This document shows positions 24,036 to 32,550 of a DNA stretch of 40,053 nucleotides, piece after piece. Each line of letters opens with the position of its first letter. The stretch's first letter is position 1. The stretch is from an uncultured Acetatifactor sp. (GTDB taxonomy: Bacteria; Bacillota; Clostridia; Lachnospirales; Lachnospiraceae): positions 1 to 40,053 of the forward strand of contig CAJTVB010000031.1 of the NCBI GenBank assembly GCA_910579755.1, read 5' to 3'. The notes below the pieces were generated by a model. That model saw only the letters and a program-made list of their open reading frames with translations, had not been told where the DNA came from and did not search any database. The translations under genes and the position numbers were made by a program.

Positions 24036-25601
24036 ATGGGGAAGATTTTGGGATGTCCCATGAAGCGGACGAAAGGTTCGGGACTGGTAAAATGGGCCGG
24101 CGGCCTGCTGGCGCTCAGTCTGATGCTGACACCTGCACAGGCTCAGGCCTCGGACGGAACCAGTTATGTATATGACGGTTATACCTATGATTTTTACGGA
24201 AACGCAAAAGAGAGCCCTGCCATGTTCCTGCTGGAGCGCACCATAACGGTGGATAATCTGCAAGGAATCCCATTGTCCGGTGTAAACGATGTGTGCACCA
24301 GCCGGGACGGGCGGATCTTTATCATTGACACTCTGGAGAGCCGGTTCAATGTATTTGACGAAAACGGAGGCTTTCTGTATTCCAGCAAGCTGATCCGCAC
24401 GATGGACAATAAGATCGCCCTGGCGGAGGACGGAAGCCAGATCATGCTGAATGCTCCCGAGGGAATCTTTATTCACGAAAAGGAAAAGGAAATTTACATT
24501 GCGGATACGGGAAATAAGAGGATTGTAGTGCTGGATCTGGACACCTACGGTCTTCTGCGTATCATCAACGAGCCGATGGATCTGGCGGGCGTTTCGGAAT
24601 TCCGCCCTTCAAAGATTGCCGTGGATCTGGCCAACAGAATTTATGTGGTGGTGCAGTCCAGCTATGAGGGGATTCTGGAGCTTACCGGGGACGGTGAATT
24701 CAGCGGCTACTATGGCGTGAATACGCCAATGATCAGCCTGGCGGACTATTTTTGGAAATCCATCGCCAGCGATGCACAAAAGGAAAAAATGTCCAAAACC
24801 TATGCTCCGGCGTTCAATAATATTACCCTGGACGGAGAAGGCTTCGTTATGGCGGTGACTTATGATCTGTCCGCGGAGGATATGGTGTTCCGGCTCAACT
24901 CCAAGGGAGAGAACGTTCTTCGGGAGGAAGGCAATACTATGGTGGTGGGAGACGTCTGGAGTATGAATTCCAGCGATACCGGAAGTCAGTTTGTGGATAT
25001 TGCGGTGACGGACTACGGTACCTACGCGCTGCTGGACCGGACCAAGGGACGTATCTTTTTGTATAATTTTGACGGAGAGCTGCTGAACGCTTTCGGCAGT
25101 CTGGGAAATCTGAAGGGAGAATTTAAGAATCCCACCAGTATTGCCTGGCTGGGAAGCAAGCTGGTGGTATCCGACGGCACATTAAACTGCGTCTATGTGC
25201 TGACGCCCACCGCATTCGGGCAGGCGGTTCTGGAAGGCAACAGAAGCTATTATTTCGGACATTGGGACGAAGCGCTGGTGTCTTTCCAGCAGGCACTGGC
25301 GCTAAATGCCAATTATGAGGCGGCATACAGCGGCATCGGAAAGAATTATCTGATGAAGGATGATTATGAAACGGCCATGTATTATTTCAAGATGGGAAAT
25401 AACCGAACCTTTTACTCCAAGGCCTATAACGGCTACCGGGGAGGATGGCTGGAGGATCATTTCCTGATTGTTATGGTCCTGTTTATCCTGCTGGTGGCAG
25501 CAGTGGTGGGATCGGAGGTCCGCTATCATAAGCAGAGCAAGGTAAAGCAGAAGACGGCCATGAAGCTCTTAAACAGCCGGAAAGGGAGGGCCACAGAATG
25601 A
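24036..25601 (+). CDS. Secreted beta-propeller (NHL-like) protein with TPRs and C-terminal membrane anchor
   Basis: This 521-residue protein has a signal peptide (hydrophobic core near 19-33, cleavage near AQA-QASDG). A six-bladed NHL/SMP-30-like propeller spans about 45-400: DVCTSRDGRIFIIDT, APEGIFIHEKEKEIYIADTGNKRIVV, KGRIFLYNFDGELLNAFG. Two TPR-like helix pairs follow (about 405-465: YYFGHWDEALVSFQQALA), then one membrane segment (about 477-497) and a basic tail. It should sit outside the membrane. Such proteins accompany sugar ABC genes with Yip1- and DUF5696-like partners in Lachnospiraceae and Paenibacillus, as far as I recall; their function is not established. It may scaffold the transporter or sense glycan. 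Its stop overlaps the next ATG. Confidence 0.75.
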   Translation: MGKILGCPMKRTKGSGLVKWAGGLLALSLMLTPAQAQASDGTSYVYDGYTYDFYGNAKESPAMFLLERTITVDNLQGIPLSGVNDVCTSRDGRIFIIDTLESRFNVFDENGGFLYSSKLIRTMDNKIALAEDGSQIMLNAPEGIFIHEKEKEIYIADTGNKRIVVLDLDTYGLLRIINEPMDLAGVSEFRPSKIAVDLANRIYVVVQSSYEGILELTGDGEFSGYYGVNTPMISLADYFWKSIASDAQKEKMSKTYAPAFNNITLDGEGFVMAVTYDLSAEDMVFRLNSKGENVLREEGNTMVVGDVWSMNSSDTGSQFVDIAVTDYGTYALLDRTKGRIFLYNFDGELLNAFGSLGNLKGEFKNPTSIAWLGSKLVVSDGTLNCVYVLTPTAFGQAVLEGNRSYYFGHWDEALVSFQQALALNANYEAAYSGIGKNYLMKDDYETAMYYFKMGNNRTFYSKAYNGYRGGWLEDHFLIVMVLFILLVAAVVGSEVRYHKQSKVKQKTAMKLLNSRKGRATE

Positions 25602-26227
25602 AAGCGACGGTAAAGGAAAAATTAAGCTATTTGAAGCAGTCGGTTTTCCATCCCTTTGATGCTTTTTATGAGATCCGCTTCCGGGGAAAGGGAAGTGTTC
25701 CCCTGGCGGTGCTGATCCTGGCAATATTCGGTATTTTACAGTGTGTCAGCTATCAGTACACCGGATTCGTAATCAACATAAATGATCTGGCAGCGATGAA
25801 CAGTATCTCCATTTTTATGACCTGGGTGCTGGGGTTCGTGCTTTTCATTGTCAGTAATTGGTCTGTGACCACACTGCTGAACGGGAAGGGCAATCTGGGG
25901 GATATACTGAAGGTAACTTCCTATTCGCTGGTTCCCTTTATGTGCACTCTGATTTTTCAGGTCTTCGCCAGCAATTTTATCATTGAAGAGGAAGCCATGA
26001 TCGTGTATGTAATCACGGGCATCGGCATCGTCTGGTCTCTGTTCATGCTGCTGGCGGGGCTGTGTGTGATCCATGAATACGGCTTCGGCAAGAATCTGAT
26101 AGCCATCCTGCTGACCTTTGTGGCGGCAGCCATTATCCTGTTCCTTGGAATCCTGTTTTTTACCCTGATCGAGCAGATGGTGCTTTTCGTGATCTCGGTG
26201 GGACAGGAGTTCATTAGACGACTGTGA
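25598..26227 (+). CDS. Yip1-domain multi-pass membrane protein
   Basis: A 209-residue membrane protein with about five hydrophobic segments; the N-terminal soluble stretch KEKLSYLKQSVFHPFDAFYEIRF contains the HP-x-x-F feature typical of bacterial Yip1-like proteins. The loop GKGNLGDILKVTSYSLVPF lies between segments two and three. The role of bacterial Yip1 proteins is unclear. Here it overlaps the propeller gene (ATGA) and precedes the DUF5696-like gene, so the three products probably form a complex next to the transporter. Complex formation is inference. Confidence 0.75.
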   Translation: MKATVKEKLSYLKQSVFHPFDAFYEIRFRGKGSVPLAVLILAIFGILQCVSYQYTGFVININDLAAMNSISIFMTWVLGFVLFIVSNWSVTTLLNGKGNLGDILKVTSYSLVPFMCTLIFQVFASNFIIEEEAMIVYVITGIGIVWSLFMLLAGLCVIHEYGFGKNLIAILLTFVAAAIILFLGILFFTLIEQMVLFVISVGQEFIRRL

Positions 26228-26259
26228 TGAGACAGTGACTAGAAAGGAGAATGAGAAAG

Positions 26260-28905
26260 ATGGCGGCGATCAGACAGATATTTCAGAGCATTTCAGGTTT
26301 TCTGAAAAAATTTTATGACAGACATACCATTCGCAGAATTGTTTTGACAATTCTGGCGGTTATCCTGCTGGTCTATGTAATCATCAGCATCCCTGTGTGG
26401 ACCCTGAAGAGCGAAAGGCCTGAGGCCACGTCTTCCAGACAGCCTCAGGAGGGAACGGAGATCAGCCGGGAGGCCGGAAAAGTGACGGTGGCTCAAAGCG
26501 GCGGTAAAACCTTGACGGTGGACACCGAGTCCATGACCATTGAGGTGAAGGACGAGACCTCCGGAAATACCTTCAGCAGCGCCGCAAAGGGCAGCTCGGG
26601 AAGTGAACTGGCACTGCTTGCCCTTACCTATCTGGGAGAGGACAACAACCTGTACGAGTGGAATTCTTATGACAACAGTATTCTGTTTTCAAGCTATTCC
26701 CTGTATCAGATCAATAACGGTGTCAGGATCGACATCAATCTGAACGAGGGCGAATCCAATCGATTTTACGAGTACATGCCCAAGAAAATGCGGATTGATG
26801 TATACGAGGAAATCTTTGAAGGAGGCCTGAAGCGTCTGATGGAAGAGGGGACGCTGGATCAGGCAGTGGGAGAGAGATATCTGACCACGCTGGGGCTGGT
26901 GTACAAAAGGAGCCTGACGGAGGAATGCTATGCCGTGACCTACACCGGCAACCCGCCGGTCAGCGCCACCAATCAGATGATCGAGGTTACGAAGCTGGTG
27001 GGCTATGACACGGATATGCTTATGGAGGATGCGGAGGAGTTTGGATTTTCCGTGACCTTTACGGAGCCGGCGGAATTTGACCTGACTGTGGAGCTTGTGC
27101 TGGATGACAACGGGGACCTGGTGGTTCATGTTCCCAGCGGAAGCATCGTCTCCCATAATGATTACTATACGCCTCAGAGTCTTACCCTTCTTCCCAACTT
27201 CGGCGCTACCACGGTAGACGAGTATGAGGAGGGATACATTCTGCTGCCGGATGGGAGCGGCGCATTGGCTGCATTCAATTCCTACCTGCCAAATGTAACG
27301 GATTACAAACGTCCGTACTATGACAATGATTTTTTCAGTGACTATTACTATATGCCCGAATATTCAGAGGAGCTGTATATGCCGGTCTATGGTATGCTGT
27401 ACGGCCCGTCCGAAAACGCAAGGAAAGGCTTTTTGGCAATTGCTGAGGAGGGAGCCAGAACGGCTTATCTGAACGTGAAGCTGGCAAGCCCCAACGCGGA
27501 CAGCGCCAAGTACAACAAGGCTTATAATTCCTTTGAGATTACCCAATACAAGCGGGTAAAAATCAATGGGGAATACAGCTCAAGCAGCGGTACATATCTG
27601 GTGAATACGGGGATGCAGGATCTGGATCTGACTATGAGATACCAGTTCTACGGCAAGGGAGTCACCTATTACGACATGGCCAGAGGATACCAGGCATACC
27701 TGGCACAAAGCCAGGGGATGCCGGTAGAATACGGAGACGGCGCTGCAAAAATGTATCTGGAGGTGGTAGGGGGACTGAATATAACCTCCCGTTTTGTGGG
27801 AATCCCCTATAGCAAGGCATATTCCATGACGGATTACGAAGAGCTGCTGACCATGATGGAACAGCTGGAGGACGTTGACTATCTGATGCAGTATGACGGC
27901 GCATTCAACGGCGGCTGGAACAATGAACTGAACAGAGGCGGAGATCTGGCAGGCCAGAACGGAAGCAGATCCAGGCTAAAGCAGGTGCTTTCTTATGCTG
28001 AAGAGCATCAGATTCCGCTGTATATGCAGGTGGCGTTAAGCCAGATCTGGGAGAATGGCAATGGCTTCAGGGCATCCAGTCATGCCGTGCGGGACTATGC
28101 CAACGAGGAGGTGTCTCTTTCCCGCTATCAGCTGGTGTTGGGAATTTTGAACAGCGCTCTCAGCGACGGCATGACCCATGACGATTATTATCTGCTGTCG
28201 CCGAGGTTCTTAAGCGGTGTAACAGATTCTTTCCTGAAAGATGCGGATCAGTATTCGAGGCTGGCGGTGTCAGACCTGGCGGGAATGTATTATGCGGATT
28301 ACCGGTATGAGAATTATGTCAGCGGTGAGACGGGAAACAAGGTGCTGGAAAAGAATCTGGAAAAGCTTTCCGGTGAAAAGGAACTGGCGCTGACCAATCC
28401 CCATATCGACAAGCTCAAATACGGCAGCGTGGCTTCGGATGTGTCCAGAGAGAGCAGTGATTATGCCACCTTTGCAGCCACAATACCTTTTAAGCAGCTG
28501 GTTATGAACGGATTGATCGATTACACCACAGAGGATGTGAACCTGTCCAGCAAAAACGCTTCCTATTTTGTGCTTCAGGCGGCGGAGCTGGGATCCTTCC
28601 CCAAATTTATTCTTACCTGGGAAAACGTGGATGTGCTGAAAAATTCCGACTTCAGCTATCTGTATTCCGCTCAGTTTCGTCTGCTGGAGGAGAAAATCAA
28701 GGATGTCTACCAGGAGTGCGCATCGATCCGCAGCAGGATCGGAACCAATGAGATTACCGGACATGAGGTGATCGACGGAGGCGTCTATCATACTACCTAT
28801 GCCGGAGGGGCGGAGGTTTATGTTAACTATAATTTATATGAAGTGACACTTCCCGACGGCACGCAGCTGCCCGCCGAGGGTTACCTGATAAAGGAGGGGA
28901 AGTAG
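26260..28905 (+). CDS. Large membrane-anchored protein, DUF5696-like
   Basis: The 881-residue protein has one N-terminal membrane segment (about 27-49) and a long external part: a Ser/Gln-rich spacer, a beta-rich region (about 75-390: TVAQSGGKTLTVDTESMTIEV) and a region with barrel-like alternation (about 480-800: SRFVGIPYSKAYSMTDYEE, QYDGAFNGGWNNELN, PLYMQVALSQIWENG, LTNPHIDKL). I recall relatives as DUF5696, found beside sugar ABC genes; no catalytic activity is known to me. The barrel-like half suggests a distant glycoside hydrolase or glycan-binding fold. ATG 26260 is ten bases after AAAGGAG; the ATG at 26251 is too close. It precedes the second permease pair by zero bases. Confidence 0.7.
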   Translation: MAAIRQIFQSISGFLKKFYDRHTIRRIVLTILAVILLVYVIISIPVWTLKSERPEATSSRQPQEGTEISREAGKVTVAQSGGKTLTVDTESMTIEVKDETSGNTFSSAAKGSSGSELALLALTYLGEDNNLYEWNSYDNSILFSSYSLYQINNGVRIDINLNEGESNRFYEYMPKKMRIDVYEEIFEGGLKRLMEEGTLDQAVGERYLTTLGLVYKRSLTEECYAVTYTGNPPVSATNQMIEVTKLVGYDTDMLMEDAEEFGFSVTFTEPAEFDLTVELVLDDNGDLVVHVPSGSIVSHNDYYTPQSLTLLPNFGATTVDEYEEGYILLPDGSGALAAFNSYLPNVTDYKRPYYDNDFFSDYYYMPEYSEELYMPVYGMLYGPSENARKGFLAIAEEGARTAYLNVKLASPNADSAKYNKAYNSFEITQYKRVKINGEYSSSSGTYLVNTGMQDLDLTMRYQFYGKGVTYYDMARGYQAYLAQSQGMPVEYGDGAAKMYLEVVGGLNITSRFVGIPYSKAYSMTDYEELLTMMEQLEDVDYLMQYDGAFNGGWNNELNRGGDLAGQNGSRSRLKQVLSYAEEHQIPLYMQVALSQIWENGNGFRASSHAVRDYANEEVSLSRYQLVLGILNSALSDGMTHDDYYLLSPRFLSGVTDSFLKDADQYSRLAVSDLAGMYYADYRYENYVSGETGNKVLEKNLEKLSGEKELALTNPHIDKLKYGSVASDVSRESSDYATFAATIPFKQLVMNGLIDYTTEDVNLSSKNASYFVLQAAELGSFPKFILTWENVDVLKNSDFSYLYSAQFRLLEEKIKDVYQECASIRSRIGTNEITGHEVIDGGVYHTTYAGGAEVYVNYNLYEVTLPDGTQLPAEGYLIKEGK

Positions 28906-29817
28906 ATGAAGAAAAATAAGAAAAAATTATCGTTCCGGGTAATGTGGAAGATCCACGGGCTTATCTTTGTCAGTCCCTTCCTCATCGGATTTATTGCCTT
29001 TTTCCTGGTGCCCCTGTTCAATACGATCTACTATTCCCTGAATAATGTAGGTGTGGCGGATCAGGGCGGCATGACCTTCGAGTGGACCGGAATACAGAAT
29101 TACATCAACCTGTTTCAGACGGAGGTCACTACCGGCAATGAACCCATGCTGAGGCTGTTTACGGAAGAAAACAGCACCATGCTGCTGAGCCTTCCGCTGA
29201 TCGTGGTGTTCAGTCTGTTCATGGCCCTGCTGGCCAACCAGAAATTCAAGGGCAGGGCGGTGGTCCGTCTGCTGTTTTTCCTGCCCATTATCCTGGGTTT
29301 GGATGTGGTCATGGATATGCTGACCATCACCACCGGTTCCGCTGCAGGTCTGGACACAGGGAGCAATCTGCTGGCAGGAAGCTATGTGACTATATTTTTA
29401 GTGCGGACCCTGAATGTGCCCATGCGGGTGCTTTACCCTATCATGACTTATGTGGAAAATATTTTCCAGCTGATATCTCAGGCAGGCGTGCAGACTCTCG
29501 TTTATCTGACGGCGCTGCAGTCCATCAGCCCCAGTCTTTATGAGGTGGCAAAGATGGAAGGGGCTACGGCCTATGAGACCTTCTGGAAGGTGACCATTCC
29601 TTCTATTATGAACATTACGTTTTTCGTGGTGATTTATACCATCGTGGATTTGTTTCTCAAATCCTCCATCGCCGAGGAAGCCTATGCCTTTGCTTTTACC
29701 CAGGGCAAAATCGGCGTCGGCTCCGCTCTGTCGGTGATCTATATATTTAACGTGATCCTGGTGCTGGCCATCGCGGCCCTGCTTTTGAGGAAGGTGGTAA
29801 AGAAGAATGAAAAATAA
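28906..29817 (+). CDS. MalF-type sugar ABC transporter permease (second pair)
   Basis: A 303-residue permease with six membrane segments (first: HGLIFVSPFLIGFIAFFLVP) and EAA loop EVAKMEGATAYETFWKVTIP near 206-225. It differs clearly from the permease at 22223, so this is a second transporter rather than a recent duplicate. The long extracellular loop (NNVGVADQGGMTFEW to LLSLP) is typical of MalF proteins of this size. The start abuts the previous stop and follows AAGGAGGGG. The last 11 bases overlap the next gene. Confidence 0.9.
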   Translation: MKKNKKKLSFRVMWKIHGLIFVSPFLIGFIAFFLVPLFNTIYYSLNNVGVADQGGMTFEWTGIQNYINLFQTEVTTGNEPMLRLFTEENSTMLLSLPLIVVFSLFMALLANQKFKGRAVVRLLFFLPIILGLDVVMDMLTITTGSAAGLDTGSNLLAGSYVTIFLVRTLNVPMRVLYPIMTYVENIFQLISQAGVQTLVYLTALQSISPSLYEVAKMEGATAYETFWKVTIPSIMNITFFVVIYTIVDLFLKSSIAEEAYAFAFTQGKIGVGSALSVIYIFNVILVLAIAALLLRKVVKKNEK

Positions 29818-30811
29818 GCAATATACGCAAGCGGATGCCAGCCTGGCTCTTTACCTGTTCAGGAAAAAGTCTAAAAAAGGTGCATCCAGGTTTTTCTCCA
29901 TGGTCTTGATTTTAGGGTTGTGTTTTACCATTATTTACCCTATACTCAGCCTGGTGCCTACTATTTTCTCTACCATTGAGGATCTGGGAAACCCGAATGT
30001 GATTTGGATTCCCGAAGAATTTTCCGCTGTCAGCTTTAAGGCGGCGGTGCGGCTGGTGATGCCCCAGGGGATCATGACTATGGTCCGCTCTGTGCTGTAT
30101 GCCGTGGGGATCATGATCGTACAGGTATTCTTTTCTGCCATGGTGGGTTATTCCCTGGCCAGAGTTAAATTCTGGGGGAGGGGCCTGGTGTTCGGCATGG
30201 TAATTCTGGTGTTTCTGATTCCCAGACAGTCCCTGCTGCTGGCCCAGTATATTTCCTTCGTGCACTTTGATGTGATGGGGCTGATGAAGCTGTTTACAAC
30301 GGCGGGAGAGGTAAATCTGATCAACAATCCCATTGTGCTGGTGCTGCTGGCAATATTTGGATTCGGAGTCAATCAGAGCCTGTTTATCTTCCTGTTCAGC
30401 CAGTTCTTTAAGAATATACCCAAGGAGCTGGAAGAAGCCTCTCTGATAGACGGCTGCGGATTTTACCGTACATATTTCAGGATTATGCTGCCCAATGCGG
30501 TACCCATCATTTCCACGGTGGCGATTCTGTCCTTTGTGTGGAATTACGGAGACACCTATTATACAAATTACTTTAATCCCAGCGGAAGCTATATGAGTAC
30601 CCTGCTTTCCTCTACCTTTATCTCGGCCAATAAGGATTATATACTGAATGCTCTTACCACCTGGTTTGACGTGCCTGTAGTTTCGGATATGGCCTTTGAC
30701 GCAGTGAAGCAGGCGGGAGTGCTGATCTTCCTGATTCCTCTTTTGATCGTGTATCTGATCGGACAGAGGAGGCTGGTGGAAAATATGGAAAATTCCGGAC
30801 TAGTGGGATAA
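29807..30811 (+). CDS. MalG-type sugar ABC transporter permease (second pair)
   Basis: This 334-residue permease has a basic N-terminal tail of about 30 residues, six membrane segments and the EAA motif EEASLIDGCGFYRTYFRIMLP. It is about 40 residues longer than the first MalG-type protein, mostly in the N-terminus and in a segment (GSYMSTLLSSTFISANKDY) before the last membrane span. It starts inside the end of its partner gene, with only a weak AGGTGG upstream, so translation is probably coupled. The palindromic element at 30814-30846 follows the stop. Confidence 0.9.
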   Translation: MKNKQYTQADASLALYLFRKKSKKGASRFFSMVLILGLCFTIIYPILSLVPTIFSTIEDLGNPNVIWIPEEFSAVSFKAAVRLVMPQGIMTMVRSVLYAVGIMIVQVFFSAMVGYSLARVKFWGRGLVFGMVILVFLIPRQSLLLAQYISFVHFDVMGLMKLFTTAGEVNLINNPIVLVLLAIFGFGVNQSLFIFLFSQFFKNIPKELEEASLIDGCGFYRTYFRIMLPNAVPIISTVAILSFVWNYGDTYYTNYFNPSGSYMSTLLSSTFISANKDYILNALTTWFDVPVVSDMAFDAVKQAGVLIFLIPLLIVYLIGQRRLVENMENSGLVG

Positions 30812-30813
30812 AT

Positions 30814-30846
30814 GTTGCTTTGAACGGCGAAGCCGTGAAAAGTAAC
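30814..30846. repeat. Palindromic hairpin element after second permease pair
   Basis: GTTGCTTT and AAAGTAAC pair (one G-T), then a symmetrical GA/GA internal mismatch, then ACGGC with GCCGT around a GAA loop. Related half-units occur at 6592-6611 and 14591-14604, so it behaves like a dispersed repeat. It has no T tail. It may also stabilise the permease transcript. Confidence 0.55.
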
Positions 30847-30923
30847 GGATAAATTGCCAAATGCGGATATTTTTAAAACGCCGGAGACGGCTGCCTGGAA
30901 AATATGTCGGAAAGGAAATTTTA

Positions 30924-32465
30924 ATGAAGCGAGGAGTCATTTTATGTGCCTGTCTGGGGCTTTTGGGCGGCCTTCTGGCAGGCTGCGGGCAGGGAGATTC
31001 ACCCCCTGCCCAGGATACCCGGGAAAGCCTGTCGGAGGAGGATCCGGAGGAGACCAACGATACGTCGCAGTATCATAAGATGAAGGTGGATACGGAAACC
31101 ACCTACCAGACCATGGAGAGCTTTGGCACCAGCGGCGCCTGGTGGAGTCAGTATGTGGGAGGATTCACGGAGAGCGTGGATGACAGCGGCCTGAGCTCCA
31201 GAGAAAGGATCGCCACGCTTCTCTTTGACAAGGAGCAGGGGATCGGCCTGACCTGTTACCGTTTTAATCTGGGAGCCGGGTCTGCGGAAAGCAGAAAGGG
31301 AAGCTACTCGGATATTCACAGGAGAGCCCAGAGCTTTGAGGTATCTGAGGGAGTCTATGATTTTGACAAGGATGCCAATGCGGTATGGTTTTTGGAAAAG
31401 GCCGTGGAGCTGGGCGTGGAGGAAGTGGTGCTGTTTTGCAACAGTCCCTTAGAGAGGCTCACCGACAATGGAAAGGCCCATCTGGACCAGGGGATGAAAA
31501 GCAATATTTCTGAGGAAAATTATAAAGCCTTTGCGGTTTATGTGATGGATGTGGCGGAGCATTTTCTGGAGGAGGGCATTCCCGTAAAGCTTTTGTCTCC
31601 CATCAATGAGCCTCAATGGGAGTGGATCGGGGGACAGGAGGGCGCCCACTATGAGCCGAAGCAGACCACAGAGCTGTATCTGGCCTTTTTGGATGAGCTG
31701 GAGAGCCGGGAGGCCCTTTCGGGTGTGAAGCTTTCCGGTCCGGAGAGCGGAGAATGGGGCGGCCAGGCCCTGGAATACACCAATGCGATTTTGGGAAATG
31801 AAAGATTGGCGGCTCATTTTGATACCTTGGATAATCACTCCTACTGGTCGGACGAGACGGCAAAGAAGGCCTATCGTAATTACATGAAGGTACATTACCC
31901 GGATGTGAAGCTTCGCACCAGCGAGTGGTGTGAGATGGTGAACGGCTCGGATGTGACCATGGATTCCGCGATTCATATTGCCCAGGAAATTGCAGAGGAT
32001 CTGCGGATACTGGATGTGGTCTCCTGGCAGAATTGGGTGGCCGTGGCGCCGGGAGGATATCGGGACGGGCTGATTTACATTGACGAAAAAAGCCAGAAAT
32101 TCCGGGCGCTGAAGCGGCTGTGGAGCTTTGGGAACTACAGCAGATATGTGAGGCCCGGTTACGTGCGCGTAGAGATCCAGGCGGACACCCGGGGGCAGGA
32201 AGAGATGTTGCCCACGGCATTTACCGGCGTCAATGAGAAGGGTGAAAAGGAATTGGTCATGGTCTTTATCAATGAGAGCAAGACTGAGGATCAGGAATTT
32301 GTGCTGGAGGGCTGTGAGGGCTACAGCCGGATTGCGTATTATGAGACATCGGATACCAGAGATCTGGAATGCGTTTCGGAGGATGTATTTTCCGCCGATA
32401 CGGTAATTATGATTCCCAGATTGTCGGTAACCACAGTTATATTGACGGACGGGCCGGCCAGGTAA
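30924..32465 (+). CDS. GH30-family glycanase lipoprotein, probably endo-galactanase
   Basis: This 513-residue enzyme begins with a lipoprotein signal (GGLLAGC). The GH30 barrel starts with TMESFGTSGAWWSQYVGGF, the family's 'GFG..GA' start. The acid/base is Glu229 in SPINEPQWEW and the nucleophile Glu334 in RTSEWCEM. The C-terminal beta-sandwich typical of GH30 follows (about 410-513). The GAWW start resembles the beta-1,6-galactanase branch (GH30_5) more than xylanases or glucosylceramidases; subfamily assignment is by eye. It should cut polymer outside the cell, beside the transporters. ATG 30924 follows AAAGGA and gives a proper signal peptide; a longer frame from 30861 would put 21 basic residues in front of it. 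Confidence 0.85.
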   Translation: MKRGVILCACLGLLGGLLAGCGQGDSPPAQDTRESLSEEDPEETNDTSQYHKMKVDTETTYQTMESFGTSGAWWSQYVGGFTESVDDSGLSSRERIATLLFDKEQGIGLTCYRFNLGAGSAESRKGSYSDIHRRAQSFEVSEGVYDFDKDANAVWFLEKAVELGVEEVVLFCNSPLERLTDNGKAHLDQGMKSNISEENYKAFAVYVMDVAEHFLEEGIPVKLLSPINEPQWEWIGGQEGAHYEPKQTTELYLAFLDELESREALSGVKLSGPESGEWGGQALEYTNAILGNERLAAHFDTLDNHSYWSDETAKKAYRNYMKVHYPDVKLRTSEWCEMVNGSDVTMDSAIHIAQEIAEDLRILDVVSWQNWVAVAPGGYRDGLIYIDEKSQKFRALKRLWSFGNYSRYVRPGYVRVEIQADTRGQEEMLPTAFTGVNEKGEKELVMVFINESKTEDQEFVLEGCEGYSRIAYYETSDTRDLECVSEDVFSADTVIMIPRLSVTTVILTDGPAR

Positions 32466-32501
32466 CAGGGCCGGGGAGGATTGAAAGGTTATTATGACCG
32501 A

Positions 32502-32531
32502 GCCGCCGTGAGAGCTATAAACCGCGGCGGC
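32502..32531. repeat. GC-rich hairpin before GH35 gene
   Basis: GCCGCCG (32502-32508) pairs with CGGCGGC (32525-32531), with a 16-base loop. It ends 19 bases before the GH35 start codon and has no T tract, so it may separate expression of the two enzymes or affect stability. Confidence 0.45.
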
Positions 32532-32550
32532 TTCGGCAGAGGGAGCAGTA

